Source: Microbacterium sp. SS28
Lineage (GTDB): Bacteria; Actinomycetota; Actinomycetes; Actinomycetales; Microbacteriaceae
Length of the DNA: 64,000 nucleotides
Direction of reading: 5' to 3'
Assembly: GCF_022761035.1 (NCBI RefSeq)
Contig: NZ_JAKWJP010000002.1
Coordinates: forward strand, 62,001 to 126,000
Made by a program: the position numbers and the translations under genes. Positions within the stretch are counted from its first letter, which is position 1; each line of letters opens with the position of its first letter. The notes under the pieces are model-generated. The model was not told the origin of the DNA. It saw only the letters and a list, made by a program, of their open reading frames with translations, and made no database searches. Below are positions 8,495-17,767 of the stretch, in pieces.

Positions 8495-9616
8495 GTGGCG
8501 CTGTTCGACGAGAACGTGACGATCGCGCCCGCCCCGCGGCGGCGCATGACCAGGTCCGCCCTGATCGGCGTGTGGGCGCTCGCGATCGCCATGGTGATCC
8601 TGCTCGTGCTGACCTTCCTGCCGACGGCCTACGTCATCCAGCGTCCCGGTCCCGTCTACAACACGCTCGGCACCGCGACCTCGGCCGATGGAGAGGAAGT
8701 GCCGCTCATCGCGGTTGAGGGTGCCGAGACGTACCCCACCGACGGCGCGCTCGACCTGCTGACCGTGCAGGTCGTCGGCAACCGCGAGCGCACGCCGTCG
8801 TGGCCCGAGCTCGCGACCGCGTGGTTCGACCCGACGCGCGCCGTCCTCCCGATCGACGCGATCTTCCCCCAGGGGCAGACCACCGAAGATCGCGAGAAGG
8901 AGAGCAGCGCGCTCATGGTCGATTCCCAGAAAGAGGCGACGGCGGCCGCGCTCACCGAGCTCGGCTACGACGTCGTCTCGCAGATCTCGGTGCACTCGCT
9001 CATGGACGGCTCCGCAGCGACCGGCGTCCTTCAGGAGGGCGATGTGCTCCTCGAGGCCGACGGCGAGGTGCTCACGAGCGCCGATCAGCTGCGCGAGATC
9101 GTCAACGCCGGCGGCGGCGCGGCCGTCGAACTGAAGATCGAGCGCGACGGTGCGGAGCAGACTGTCGAGGTCACGCCTGCCGAGTCGACCGTCGACGGCG
9201 AGACCGTGTGGCTGCTCGGCATCCGTCTCCTGAGCGATTTCGAGTTCCCCATCGACGTCACGATCCAGATCGACAATGTCGGCGGGCCTTCCGCCGGCAT
9301 GATGTTCGCGCTGGGGATCATCGACACCCTGACGCCCGGCAACCTCAACGGCGGCGAGAACGTCGCGGGCACCGGGACCATCGCGTCGGACGGCACGGTC
9401 GGCCCCATCGGCGGCATCCGCCAGAAGATGTGGGGCGCGGTCGGCGCAGGCGCGGACTGGTTCCTGGCTCCCGCGTCGAACTGCGACGAGGTCGTCGGTC
9501 ACGTCCCGGACGGCCTCCGGGTCTTCTCGGTCGAGGATCTGGACGACTCGCTCGCGGCCCTCGAGGCGATCCGCGAGGACGGCGACCTCGACGCGCTCCC
9601 GACCTGTGGTTCCTGA
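8495..9616 (+). CDS. Membrane-anchored PDZ domain / Lon-like serine protease (YlbL family)
   Basis: This 373-residue protein has one N-terminal membrane segment (about 22-43), an extracytoplasmic PDZ domain (about 145-225) and a C-terminal Lon-type proteolytic domain. The Ser-Lys dyad is visible as Ser266 in GGPSAGMMFALG and Lys311 in GGIRQKMWGA, with the 45-residue spacing expected for Lon. It probably processes secreted or membrane proteins. The start is GTG at 8495, eight bases after a GAGAAAGG ribosome site. The final Gly-Ser codons and the stop lie inside a dispersed-repeat-like element. Confidence 0.92.
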   Translation: MALFDENVTIAPAPRRRMTRSALIGVWALAIAMVILLVLTFLPTAYVIQRPGPVYNTLGTATSADGEEVPLIAVEGAETYPTDGALDLLTVQVVGNRERTPSWPELATAWFDPTRAVLPIDAIFPQGQTTEDREKESSALMVDSQKEATAAALTELGYDVVSQISVHSLMDGSAATGVLQEGDVLLEADGEVLTSADQLREIVNAGGGAAVELKIERDGAEQTVEVTPAESTVDGETVWLLGIRLLSDFEFPIDVTIQIDNVGGPSAGMMFALGIIDTLTPGNLNGGENVAGTGTIASDGTVGPIGGIRQKMWGAVGAGADWFLAPASNCDEVVGHVPDGLRVFSVEDLDDSLAALEAIREDGDLDALPTCGS

Positions 9617-9646
9617 GTAGGCGGCGCAGCCGCCGTATCGAAGGGT
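9608..9646 (+). repeat. Dispersed intergenic repeat-like element with small inverted repeat
   Basis: The bases from GGTTCCTGAG to TATCGAAGGG hold a short inverted repeat (GGCGGC-GCA-GCCGCC). The TTCCTGAG...ATCGAAGGG frame resembles a short repeat I recall as common between genes in Microbacteriaceae. Only one copy is seen in this window. It supplies the last codons and stop of the preceding gene. Confidence 0.45.
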
Positions 9647-9747
9647 ACGTCCTGACACCGCCGACCAGCTCACCGACGCCGCCTGGGCCCAGACAACTCT
9701 GAGGGTTCGCCCAGCGCGGACGCGGCGTCACCCCTGAGCGGCGCACC

Positions 9748-9753
9748 TAGGAT
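9748..9753 (+). promoter_or_regulatory. -10 hexamer TAGGAT, leaderless start of UPF0182 gene
   Basis: TAGGAT is followed by six bases and the GTG at 9760; there is no Shine-Dalgarno sequence. Confidence 0.5.
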
Positions 9754-9759
9754 GAGACG

Positions 9760-12666
9760 GTGACCACGACGTCTGCGCCGAGCCCGGCCACACCCTCCCG
9801 CACCCGCCGCGTTCTGGCAATATCGTTCGCGATCATCGCCGCCCTCGTGGTGGCCTTCTTCATCTTCGCGAACCTGTTCGCCGATTGGCTCTGGTTCGAG
9901 CAGCTGGGATTCCAGTCCGTACTCGTGACCCAGTGGGTCGCGAGGATCGTCATGTTCGCGGTCGGATTCTTCGGCATGGCGGTTCCCGTCTGGCTCTCGA
10001 TCCAGCTGGCGTACCGCCTGCGCCCCGTGTACGCGCGGCTGAGCTCGCAGCTGGACCGCTACCAGGAGGTCGTCGAGCCGCTCCGTCGCCTCGCGATGTG
10101 GGGCATCCCGATCTTCTTCGGCTTCTTCGCCGGCTTCGCCGCATCGGCCCAGTGGGAGACCACGTGGCTGTGGCTGAACGGCGTCGCGACCTCCACGAAA
10201 GACCCGCAGTTCGGCCTCGACACGGGCTTCTACCTGTTCGCGATGCCCTTCTACAGCACGCTCCTCGGATTCGTGTCGGCTGTCCTGCTGGTCTGCCTGC
10301 TCGTGACGGCGCTCGTGTCGTATCTGTACGGCTCGGTCCGTGTGGGCCAGCGCGAGCTGCGCATCTCGAAGTCCGCGCGCATCCAGGTTGCCGTGCTGGC
10401 GGGCGTCTATCTGCTCGTGCAGGCGGCGAGCCTGTGGCTCGACCGCTACAAGACGCTCATCGAGCCGGGTGACCGCATCGTCGGTCCGGGTTACGTCGGC
10501 ACGCACGCCGTGATCCCCGGGCTCACGATCCTCTCGATCGTCGCGATCCTCGTGGGCGTGCTGTTCTTCGTCACCGCGATCATCGGCCGCTGGCGCTACC
10601 CCCTCATCGCGACGGGCCTGCTCCTGGTCTCGTCGATCGTGCTCGGCATCGCCTACCCGTGGGTGCTCAACACGTTCCAGGTGCGCCCCAACCAGTTCGC
10701 CCTGGAAGAGCCGTACTACCAGCGCGGGATCGACATGACCCAGGATGCGTACGGCATCGACGGCCTCGACAAGAGCGACTACACCGCGACGACGGACGCC
10801 GAGCCCGGCCAGCTGCGCGCCGATGCCGCCACGACGGCGCAGATCCGCATCATGGATCCCGCGATCATCAGCCCGACCGTCAAGCAGCTCGAGCAGTTCC
10901 GCTCGTACTACCAGTTCGCCGACCCGCTCGATGTCGACCGCTACGACATCGACGGCGTCTCGCAGGACACTGTCGTCTCGGTGCGCGAGCTCGACGTGAG
11001 TCAGCTCGGCAACGCGGCATCCTGGCAGAACACGACCCTCGTCTACACGCACGGCTACGGCCTCGTCGCCGCCAAGGGCAACGACCGCACGACCGACGGC
11101 AACCCCGTCTTCATCGAGCGCGGCATCCCCGCCACCGGCGTCCTGACGACGCAGGAGAAGTTCGAGCCGCGCGTCTACTTCGGCGAGGACTCGCCGATCT
11201 ACTCGATCGTCGGCGCGCCCAAGACGACGGCGCCGATCGAGCTGGACTACCCCGAGGGCGAGGACGGCGCGACCGAGACCAAGACGACCTTCGAGGGCGA
11301 CGGCGGACCGAGTGTCGGCAATGTCTTCAACCGGCTCATCTACGCGCTCAAGTTCCAGTCCGAGCAGATCCTGTTCTCGGACTACGTCAACGAGGATTCG
11401 CAGATCCTCTACGACCGCAATCCGCTCGAGCGCGTGCAGAAGGTCGCGCCCTACCTCGAGCTCGACAAGGACCCGTACCCGAGCATCGTGGACGGCCGCA
11501 TCGTCTGGATCGTGGACGGCTACACGACGAGCGACAGCTACCCGTACTCGACGATCGTGAGCCTCTCGCAGGCGATCGCCGACGCGAACAACGAGGCGCC
11601 CCGCGTCGCGCTGGACAACATCAACTACATCCGCAACTCGGTCAAGGCCACGGTCGACGCGTACGACGGCTCGGTGAAGCTGTACGCGTGGGACGAAGAG
11701 GACCCGATCCTGCAGGCATGGCAGAAGGTCTACCCCACGACGCTCAAGCCGATCTCCGAGATGTCGGGCGACCTCATGAGCCACGTCCGCTACCCGACCG
11801 ACCTCTTCAAGGCGCAGCGCGCGATGCTCGGCGTCTACCACGTCAACGACGCGCAGTCCTTCTACCAGCGCGACAACGCATGGAAGACGCCGGACGACCC
11901 GCAGAACCCCAACTTCCTGCAGCCGCCGTACTACCTGACGATGCAGATGCCGGGGCAGGAGGTGCCGTCGTACTCGATGTTCACGAGCTTCATCCCGGCG
12001 GGTGAGAACACCCGGAACGTGCTCATGGGCTATCTCGCGGTCGACTCCAACGCGGGCGGCACAGACGGCGTGAAGGCCGACGACTACGGCAAGCTCCGGA
12101 TGCTGGTGATCAACGCCGACACGAGTGTCCCCGGTCCCGGCCAGGTGCAGAACACGTTCGACGCGGATCCGCAGGTGTCGGCGTTCATCAACATCCTGAG
12201 ACAGGGCCAGTCGGACGTCCTCAACGGCAACCTCCTGACGCTCCCCGTCGGCGGCGGACTGCTCTACGTGCAGCCGGTCTTCGTCCAGTCGTCGGGTGCC
12301 ACGAAGCTCCCGACGCTGCAGAAGGTGCTCGTCTCGTTCGGCAACAAGGTCGCCTTCGAGGACACGCTCAACGAGGCCCTCGATGCCCTCTTCGGCGGAG
12401 ACTCGGGAGCGGACGCCGGAGACGGTGACGTGACGCCGACTCCGGGGCCGACCGAGCCGACGCCCGCACCGACCGAGCCGACGCCTTCGCCGTCGACCGA
12501 GCCGACGCCTCCCGCCGACGAGTACGAGGCCGCGCTCCAGGACGCGCAGAAGGCCATGCTCGATCGCGAGGCGGCCCTCCAGGCCGGAGACTGGGCGGCC
12601 TACGGCGAGGCCGACGCGCGTCTCACGGCGGCGGTCGAGAAGCTCATCGAGCTCGGCGGCTCCTGA
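9760..12666 (+). CDS. UPF0182 family integral membrane protein
   Basis: This 968-residue protein has about seven hydrophobic membrane segments in its first ~310 residues, then a long extracytoplasmic domain, and a C-terminal Pro/Thr/Glu linker (repeats of the EPTPAPT type near 890-915) followed by a short charged helix of about 50 residues. It is the counterpart of Rv3193c and is conserved across actinobacteria with no known function. The protein length and order of parts fit the family. The start is GTG at 9760 with a -10 hexamer directly upstream. Confidence 0.93.
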   Translation: MTTTSAPSPATPSRTRRVLAISFAIIAALVVAFFIFANLFADWLWFEQLGFQSVLVTQWVARIVMFAVGFFGMAVPVWLSIQLAYRLRPVYARLSSQLDRYQEVVEPLRRLAMWGIPIFFGFFAGFAASAQWETTWLWLNGVATSTKDPQFGLDTGFYLFAMPFYSTLLGFVSAVLLVCLLVTALVSYLYGSVRVGQRELRISKSARIQVAVLAGVYLLVQAASLWLDRYKTLIEPGDRIVGPGYVGTHAVIPGLTILSIVAILVGVLFFVTAIIGRWRYPLIATGLLLVSSIVLGIAYPWVLNTFQVRPNQFALEEPYYQRGIDMTQDAYGIDGLDKSDYTATTDAEPGQLRADAATTAQIRIMDPAIISPTVKQLEQFRSYYQFADPLDVDRYDIDGVSQDTVVSVRELDVSQLGNAASWQNTTLVYTHGYGLVAAKGNDRTTDGNPVFIERGIPATGVLTTQEKFEPRVYFGEDSPIYSIVGAPKTTAPIELDYPEGEDGATETKTTFEGDGGPSVGNVFNRLIYALKFQSEQILFSDYVNEDSQILYDRNPLERVQKVAPYLELDKDPYPSIVDGRIVWIVDGYTTSDSYPYSTIVSLSQAIADANNEAPRVALDNINYIRNSVKATVDAYDGSVKLYAWDEEDPILQAWQKVYPTTLKPISEMSGDLMSHVRYPTDLFKAQRAMLGVYHVNDAQSFYQRDNAWKTPDDPQNPNFLQPPYYLTMQMPGQEVPSYSMFTSFIPAGENTRNVLMGYLAVDSNAGGTDGVKADDYGKLRMLVINADTSVPGPGQVQNTFDADPQVSAFINILRQGQSDVLNGNLLTLPVGGGLLYVQPVFVQSSGATKLPTLQKVLVSFGNKVAFEDTLNEALDALFGGDSGADAGDGDVTPTPGPTEPTPAPTEPTPSPSTEPTPPADEYEAALQDAQKAMLDREAALQAGDWAAYGEADARLTAAVEKLIELGGS

Positions 12667-12700
12667 GCGGTCCGCGCTGATCTCCTGAGGGATCCACGAA

Positions 12701-12735
12701 GCTGAGGCCGGGCGCGCGATGCGCCCGGCCTCAGC
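12701..12735. terminator. Bidirectional hairpin between UPF0182 gene and crtEb
   Basis: A perfect 15-bp inverted repeat (GCTGAGGCCGGGCGC with its complement) encloses a five-base loop. It lies between two convergent genes and covers the crtEb stop codon. There is no strong T-run on either side, so the efficiency is uncertain. Confidence 0.6.
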
Positions 12736-13624
12736 TCGTGAGGAGCCAGTACCAGATCAGCAGGAGCGTGACGCCGAAACCCGTGATCTGGTTGAGCCAC
12801 AGGAAGCGATCCCACCCGCGCGTCGCGGCATCCGCCGTCCCGTCCGTGATGCTGCGGAACGGCCAGACCGTCGCGAGGTACGGCAGGGCGAGGGCGGCCG
12901 CGAGAGGTCCGGGCCATGCCGTCGCGAGCATGACGAGTCCCGCGGCGGCGTAGCACGCCAGTGCGAACCGGACGGTCCATCGTGCGCCGCGCGCCGTCGC
13001 GATCGACGCGATGCCGGCCTCGCGGTCGGCCACGACATCCTGCACCGCTCCGAACGCGTGCGAGGCGACGCCCCACAGCGCGAAGGCGAGGATGACAGCG
13101 CCGAGCTGCCACGTCCACGTCGCGCCTGCGAGCACGAGGCCGTACACGGCGGGGGAGAAGAAGTGGATGCTGCTCGTGATCGAGTCGGCGAACGGGCGCT
13201 CCTTCAGCCGCAGCGGGGGTGCGCTGTAGAAGACGACGAAGAAGAGGCTCGCGGCCAGGACGATCCACGACGAGGGCGAGCCTGCGAGCAAGAGGAACAC
13301 GACGAAGGGAGCGCACGACAGTCCCGCCGCCCAGAGAGTGATGCGATGCAGACGCCGGTCCAGGACCGCGCCGTGCGCGCCGCCCTTGCGCGGATTGCGC
13401 AGGTCGGACTCGTAGTCGAAGACGTCGTTGATGCCGTACATCGCGAGGTTGTACGGGATGAGGAAGAACAGCGTGCCGATCACGAGCACGAGATCGATCT
13501 GCCGCGTCGTCAGGAGGTAGGCCGCGGCGAACGGGTAGGCGGTGTTGATCCAGCTCACGGGGCGCGACGACACGAACAGGGTGCGTGCGACGGCGCCCGC
13601 GCGCAGCGGCTCGGCGGCGGTCAT
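12731..13624 (-). CDS. crtEb: Lycopene elongase / UbiA-type prenyltransferase
   Basis: This 297-residue integral membrane prenyltransferase would add dimethylallyl units to lycopene to give the C50 carotenoid flavuxanthin. UbiA motifs are present: NDVFDYESDLRNPRK (first Asp-rich motif) and DVVADREAGI (second). It has eight or more hydrophobic helices. It is the last gene of the crt operon and its ATG overlaps the crtYf stop by four bases. The order after crtYe and crtYf matches Corynebacterium glutamicum decaprenoxanthin genes, which is why elongase is preferred over a menaquinone-type UbiA. Confidence 0.93.
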   Translation of the reverse strand: MTAAEPLRAGAVARTLFVSSRPVSWINTAYPFAAAYLLTTRQIDLVLVIGTLFFLIPYNLAMYGINDVFDYESDLRNPRKGGAHGAVLDRRLHRITLWAAGLSCAPFVVFLLLAGSPSSWIVLAASLFFVVFYSAPPLRLKERPFADSITSSIHFFSPAVYGLVLAGATWTWQLGAVILAFALWGVASHAFGAVQDVVADREAGIASIATARGARWTVRFALACYAAAGLVMLATAWPGPLAAALALPYLATVWPFRSITDGTADAATRGWDRFLWLNQITGFGVTLLLIWYWLLTS

Positions 13625-13926
13625 GCGGTTCTCCGGGGGCTCAGCAGGGTGAAGACGGCCGGCACGAGGAACGCGGCGCACACGGGGTACGAGAAGTCCT
13701 CGAGCGGGGCGAGGCCGATCCGCAGGCCGCTGATGTGCTCGTCCGGATACGTGAACAGGCCCGCCGCGATCATGAGGTTGTCGAAGACCGCCGTGAGGAC
13801 CACGAGCACGAGCGCCGCGACCGCGGAGGCCGCCATCCTGCGGCCGAACCGCGGCCGCCCGAGCGTCGCGAGGGTCACGGCGAGGGTCGCGACGGCGAAC
13901 GGGATGATGAGCAGCGCGTACGTCAT
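13621..13926 (-). CDS. crtYf: C50 carotenoid epsilon-cyclase subunit (lycopene cyclase domain)
   Basis: This 101-residue membrane protein with three hydrophobic helices is one half of the heterodimeric cyclase that closes the rings on flavuxanthin to give decaprenoxanthin. It shows the short-subunit pattern FDNLMIAAGLFTYPDEHISG and PLEDFSYP, typical of CrtY-type lycopene cyclase domains. It overlaps both neighbours by four bases. Whether the end product has epsilon or gamma rings cannot be told from sequence alone. Confidence 0.9.
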   Translation of the reverse strand: MTYALLIIPFAVATLAVTLATLGRPRFGRRMAASAVAALVLVVLTAVFDNLMIAAGLFTYPDEHISGLRIGLAPLEDFSYPVCAAFLVPAVFTLLSPRRTA

Positions 13927-14264
13927 GGCGCCTGCTCCTTCGCCGCTTCCGCGCGCCGTTCAGCGATCCGGAGCGCCCCTGCCCACGTGACGAGGCCGAG
14001 GTAGCAGAGGAACGCGAGGAACACGGGCTCCTCGAGGGGCAGGTGCGGCGCGAGGTCGATGCCGAGCAGCAGGGGGCTCGTGCCTTTGACGAAGACGCCT
14101 GCAGCGATGCCGACGGCATCCCACACGAGGAAGAAGGCCGTGCCGAGCGCGACAGCCCCCGCCGTGCGACCCGGGGCGACGGGGAACGCGAGCCTGAGGC
14201 GCACGTCGAGCACGGCGATGCCGGCGAACGAGATGAGGATCGCGAGCAGATACAGTCCCGGCAC
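13923..14264 (-). CDS. crtYe: C50 carotenoid epsilon-cyclase subunit (lycopene cyclase domain)
   Basis: This 113-residue, three-helix protein pairs with the following subunit. It has a WDAVGIAAGVF segment and the PLEEPVFLAFLCYLG motif typical of CrtYe/CrtYg subunits. The start is GTG at 14264, only one base after the crtI stop, and its stop overlaps the crtYf start. Tight coupling fits a stoichiometric heterodimer. Confidence 0.9.
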   Translation of the reverse strand: MPGLYLLAILISFAGIAVLDVRLRLAFPVAPGRTAGAVALGTAFFLVWDAVGIAAGVFVKGTSPLLLGIDLAPHLPLEEPVFLAFLCYLGLVTWAGALRIAERRAEAAKEQAP

Positions 14265-14265
14265 G

Positions 14266-15840
14266 TCAGACCCGCGCCACGACCGGCTCGGCGAGCGGTC
14301 CCGGGGAGCGGTCGCCGCGCAGGCGCTTGACGACGAGCTCGGCCGAGATGAGACACATCGGCAGGCCGATCCCCGGCAGCGCAGAGCCGCCCGCGTACAT
14401 GAGGCTGTCGACGCGCGACGAGACGTTCCGAGGTCGGAAGACGGCGCTCTGGGTCAGCGTGTGCGCGAGACCGAGCGCGTTGCCGCGCCACGAGTTCAGA
14501 TCCGCCGCGAAGTCGCCGGGGGCGATCGTGCGGCGCAGGACGATGCGTTCCGCGAGATCCGGGATGCCGCACCACTGCGAGATCTGCGCGATGACTGCGT
14601 CCGCCGCCTTCTCGATGCGCGCGTCGCCGTCTCCGTCCTCGCCGCCGCGGCCGAGCAGCGGGTCGGCCGGGACGGGGACGAGGACGAAGATGTTCTCGTG
14701 CCCCGCGGGCGCGACCGTGTCATCCGTCGCACTGGGCTTGCAGATGTAGAGCGATGCGGGATCGGGGATGCCGCTGTCCCGCCCGAAGATGCGCTCGAAG
14801 TTCTCGCGCCAGTCGCGCGTGAACAGGAGCGTGTGGTGCGAGAGCTCGGGCAGCTCTCCCTCGACGCCCAGCAGCAGGAGGAGCGCCCCGGGGCTCGGGG
14901 TGCGCTTATCCCACCACTGCTCCGGATAGGTCTGCAGCTCGGGCGGCAGGAGGCGCGTCTCGGTGTGGTGCAGATCCGCGGTGGAGACGACGAGGTCCGC
15001 CTCGATCGTGCGACCGTCCGCCAGGCGGATGCCGGTGGCGACAGCATCCTCTGTCTGGATCTGGGCGACCGCCGTGCCGGTCTCGATGACGACGCCCTGT
15101 GCACGGGCGAGACGCTCGACCGCGCGGATGATCTCGACGAAACCGCCCCGCGGGTAGAGGACACCCTCGTCGAGGTCGAGGTGGCTCATGAGGTGGTACA
15201 GGCTCGGCACGCCATACGGCGAACCGCCCAGGAAGACCGCGGGGTAGCCGAGGATCTGACGCAGTCGCAGATCCTCGAACCGCCGCTCCACGTGCGACGC
15301 GAGGGTGCGGGTCAGCAGCGGTGCGAGACGCGGCAGGCGGCGCAGCAGCTCGGGATCGCGCAAGCCTGCGGTCGACTCGTACGAGTCGTACAGGAAGCGC
15401 GAGATCGACAGCTCGTACGCGTCAGCCGCCGAGTCCAGGTAGGCGTCGAGTCGCTTCCCCGCGCCGGGCTCGACGGACTCGAAGAGGCTCGTCGCGGCAT
15501 CCCGACCCGATACGACGTCGAGGGGGGATGCCTCTCCCTCGGTGTAGATGCGGTAGGCGGGCGTGAGCGGGACGAGGTCGAGCTCGTCGGCCGCCGTCGT
15601 GCCCAGCAGCCGGAAGAAGTGGTCGAAGACCTCGGGCATGAGGTACCAGCTCGGACCCGTGTCGAAGCGGAATCCTTCCGACTCCCACGAGCCTGCGCGG
15701 CCACCGACCTCGTCTCGAGCCTCGACGAGGGTGACGTCCCACCCCTCGGAACCGAGGAGCGCGGCTGATGCGAGGCCCGCGATGCCGCCGCCGACGACGA
15801 CGGCGCGACCGGGTTCGCGAGGACTGCGCGTGCGACTCAT
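14266..15840 (-). CDS. crtI: Phytoene desaturase
   Basis: This 524-residue FAD enzyme converts phytoene to lycopene in four desaturations. The N-terminal dinucleotide-binding fold (VVVGGGIAGL...EARDEVGGRAGS, about residues 14-50) and the C-terminal CrtI signature region (SLMYAGGSALPGIGLPMCLISAELV) are intact, and the length is typical. Its ATG at 15840 overlaps the crtB stop by four bases. Its product feeds the C50 elongase two genes downstream of crtYe. Confidence 0.96.
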   Translation of the reverse strand: MSRTRSPREPGRAVVVGGGIAGLASAALLGSEGWDVTLVEARDEVGGRAGSWESEGFRFDTGPSWYLMPEVFDHFFRLLGTTAADELDLVPLTPAYRIYTEGEASPLDVVSGRDAATSLFESVEPGAGKRLDAYLDSAADAYELSISRFLYDSYESTAGLRDPELLRRLPRLAPLLTRTLASHVERRFEDLRLRQILGYPAVFLGGSPYGVPSLYHLMSHLDLDEGVLYPRGGFVEIIRAVERLARAQGVVIETGTAVAQIQTEDAVATGIRLADGRTIEADLVVSTADLHHTETRLLPPELQTYPEQWWDKRTPSPGALLLLLGVEGELPELSHHTLLFTRDWRENFERIFGRDSGIPDPASLYICKPSATDDTVAPAGHENIFVLVPVPADPLLGRGGEDGDGDARIEKAADAVIAQISQWCGIPDLAERIVLRRTIAPGDFAADLNSWRGNALGLAHTLTQSAVFRPRNVSSRVDSLMYAGGSALPGIGLPMCLISAELVVKRLRGDRSPGPLAEPVVARV

Positions 15841-16709
15841 GCGCGCACGCCCCGGGGAGCGAAGCCGAGCCACGCGCGTGCGGCAAGAGCCGCCTTGACC
15901 GGGTTCGGCACGCGCACCCGTGTGCGCGACGGCGTCGCGCGGCGGAGCCGGCGGGCGAGGGCCTCGAAGAGGTCGTGCGCCGCGGTGACAGCACGCCGGC
16001 AGTCGGCGGGGAGGAGGGGGATGACCGCCGCCGCGCACGCGAGGTCGGCGTCGATGCGCGCGAGGACCTCGGCACGCGAAGAGGCGCCCAGGTAGTCGCG
16101 GCCGAGCGCGCTCGCGTCGTGGTCGAGGTCTCGCAGGAAGTTGACGTCCTGGAAGGCCGCGCCGAGCCGCCGCGCACCCTCGACGAGCACCGGTTCGGGC
16201 TGCCGCGGAGTCGACGCACCGGCGTTGACGAACGCCTGCAGGCACATGAGCCCGATGACCTCGGCGGATCCGTACACGTATGCGTCGTGCGACGCGAGAT
16301 CGTGGCTCGAGGTTTCGATGTCGGTCCGCATCGAGGCGAAGAAGGGCCCGATCAAGTCGGCTCCGATGCCGCACTCTCGCGCCGTGCGGGCGAAGGCGTG
16401 CACGACGAGGTTCGCGCTGAAGCCGCGTCGGATCGCCGTGAGCGTCTCGACCTCGAGTTCGTCGAGCACGTCACGCTCGGCGCTGTGGTCGAGGCCCGCC
16501 GCCTCCGCAGGGCCGTCGACGATCTCGTCCGCGATCCGGGCGAGCGCATACACGTTGCGCACGTGCGGGCGGACTCGGGGTCCGAGCATCCGCGACGCGA
16601 GACCGAACGAAGTGGAGTAGGCGGCTATGACGGAGGCCGCGACATCCTGGGCCGTCCGGTCGTAGAGCTCGAGACCTGTCGCGCCGCCTGCAGACCGCGT
16701 GTCGTTCAC
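15837..16709 (-). CDS. crtB: Phytoene synthase
   Basis: This 290-residue squalene/phytoene synthase condenses two GGPP to phytoene. Both Asp-rich motifs are visible: DEIVD in ALARIADEIVDGPAE and DVNFLRDLDHD. The chosen start is GTG at 16709, which overlaps the crtE stop by four bases; this agrees with the operon's coupling pattern and gives a normal N-terminus. An upstream start would run into crtE. Confidence 0.95.
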   Translation of the reverse strand: MNDTRSAGGATGLELYDRTAQDVAASVIAAYSTSFGLASRMLGPRVRPHVRNVYALARIADEIVDGPAEAAGLDHSAERDVLDELEVETLTAIRRGFSANLVVHAFARTARECGIGADLIGPFFASMRTDIETSSHDLASHDAYVYGSAEVIGLMCLQAFVNAGASTPRQPEPVLVEGARRLGAAFQDVNFLRDLDHDASALGRDYLGASSRAEVLARIDADLACAAAVIPLLPADCRRAVTAAHDLFEALARRLRRATPSRTRVRVPNPVKAALAARAWLGFAPRGVRA

Positions 16710-17767
16710 GGCACACGCTCCGAGACGGCCTGTGCGAGCTCGTCGACGAGCGACCGGGCAGCGGTGGGAAGAGCGGGGTCGGCGGCCGCGCTGCGGGCCT
16801 CCTCGAGCGCCTCGTCGATGAGCGTCAGGAGCCGCGCGCGGGCGCCGCTCTCGTCGAGGGCGCGCTGGGCGGCGCGGACCGCGATGGGCCCCGTGTGCGC
16901 GACGGCGAGGGCGTCGCTCACGTGCGTCCACGAGTCGGAATCCCGCGCGAGACCGATGAGCGGCGTGCGCTTGGCCTCGCGGAGATCGCCGCCGGGCTCG
17001 CGGCCGGCCTGCGCCGTCGAGCCGAATGCGCCGATCAGGTCGTCGACGAGCTGGAACGCGAGGCCGAGACGGCCGCCCGCCCGCCGCAACGCGGTGAGGA
17101 CCGACTCGGGAGCGTCGGCGAGCACCGCGCCTGCGCACAGCGGTGCCGTGAAGGAGTAGACCGCCGTCTTGTCGTGCGCCGCCGCGAGCAGCGCATCGGG
17201 GTCGGCGAGGTCGTTCGCGACGGCATGCTCGACGTCGGCGAGCTCACCCGCGGCCGAGACGAAGACGGCGTCGTCGATGAGTGCGAGGAGAGCTTCGCGC
17301 TGCGCGGGCCGGACGTCGGCGAGGGCGACGAGCCGGCACGCCTCGTGCAGGAGCAGATCCCCCGCGAGGATCGCGGCGGCATCGCCGAGGAGCGCCTCGC
17401 CCGCGGCATCCGCCCCCTGCTCCCGGGCGCGCAGACGGAACTCGCCCGCGACGTTCGGGATGCCGCGGCGCATCGTGTCGTGGTCGATGACGTCGTCGTG
17501 CACGACGAAGGCGGTGTGGAGCAGCTCGAATGCCGCGGCCACGGGATAGAGACCCGGCTGCGCCGTGGGCGTGCCGCCGCACGCCTCGAAGGTCGCCGCC
17601 ACGAGGAGCGGACGGAGCCGCTTGCCACCGGATGCCGCGCGCGCGATCGCGTCGCCGAGCGTCGTGAAGGAGCCGCCCAGCTGGAGCGCCCGCGCGCGGA
17701 TGCGCTCGACGGCCTGATCGATCGCGCCGTCGATCGCCGCGGAGGGGGCCGGCGCGAGCTCGATCAC
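16706..17767 (-). CDS. crtE: Geranylgeranyl diphosphate synthase (polyprenyl synthetase)
   Basis: This 353-residue trans-prenyltransferase supplies GGPP to crtB. The first Asp-rich motif is HDDVIDHDTMRRG and there is a GKRLRP substrate-binding segment. The second motif reads DDLIG rather than DDxxD, as in several actinobacterial IdsA-type enzymes. The start was set at the GTG at 17767 because it overlaps the idi stop as GTGA and continues the coupling seen along the operon; longer versions add about 29 residues that lie inside idi. Confidence 0.92.
   Translation of the reverse strand: MIELAPAPSAAIDGAIDQAVERIRARALQLGGSFTTLGDAIARAASGGKRLRPLLVAATFEACGGTPTAQPGLYPVAAAFELLHTAFVVHDDVIDHDTMRRGIPNVAGEFRLRAREQGADAAGEALLGDAAAILAGDLLLHEACRLVALADVRPAQREALLALIDDAVFVSAAGELADVEHAVANDLADPDALLAAAHDKTAVYSFTAPLCAGAVLADAPESVLTALRRAGGRLGLAFQLVDDLIGAFGSTAQAGREPGGDLREAKRTPLIGLARDSDSWTHVSDALAVAHTGPIAVRAAQRALDESGARARLLTLIDEALEEARSAAADPALPTAARSLVDELAQAVSERVP

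Noticed and set aside
9670..11841. 723-codon minus-strand open frame opposite the UPF0182 gene
   Set aside because: Composition is Arg/Asp/His/Val-rich low complexity caused by GC codon bias on the antisense strand.
14266..16374. Longer start for crtI reaching 16374
   Set aside because: The added 178 residues lie inside crtB in another frame and are arginine-rich; the ATG at 15840 matches the family and the coupling pattern.
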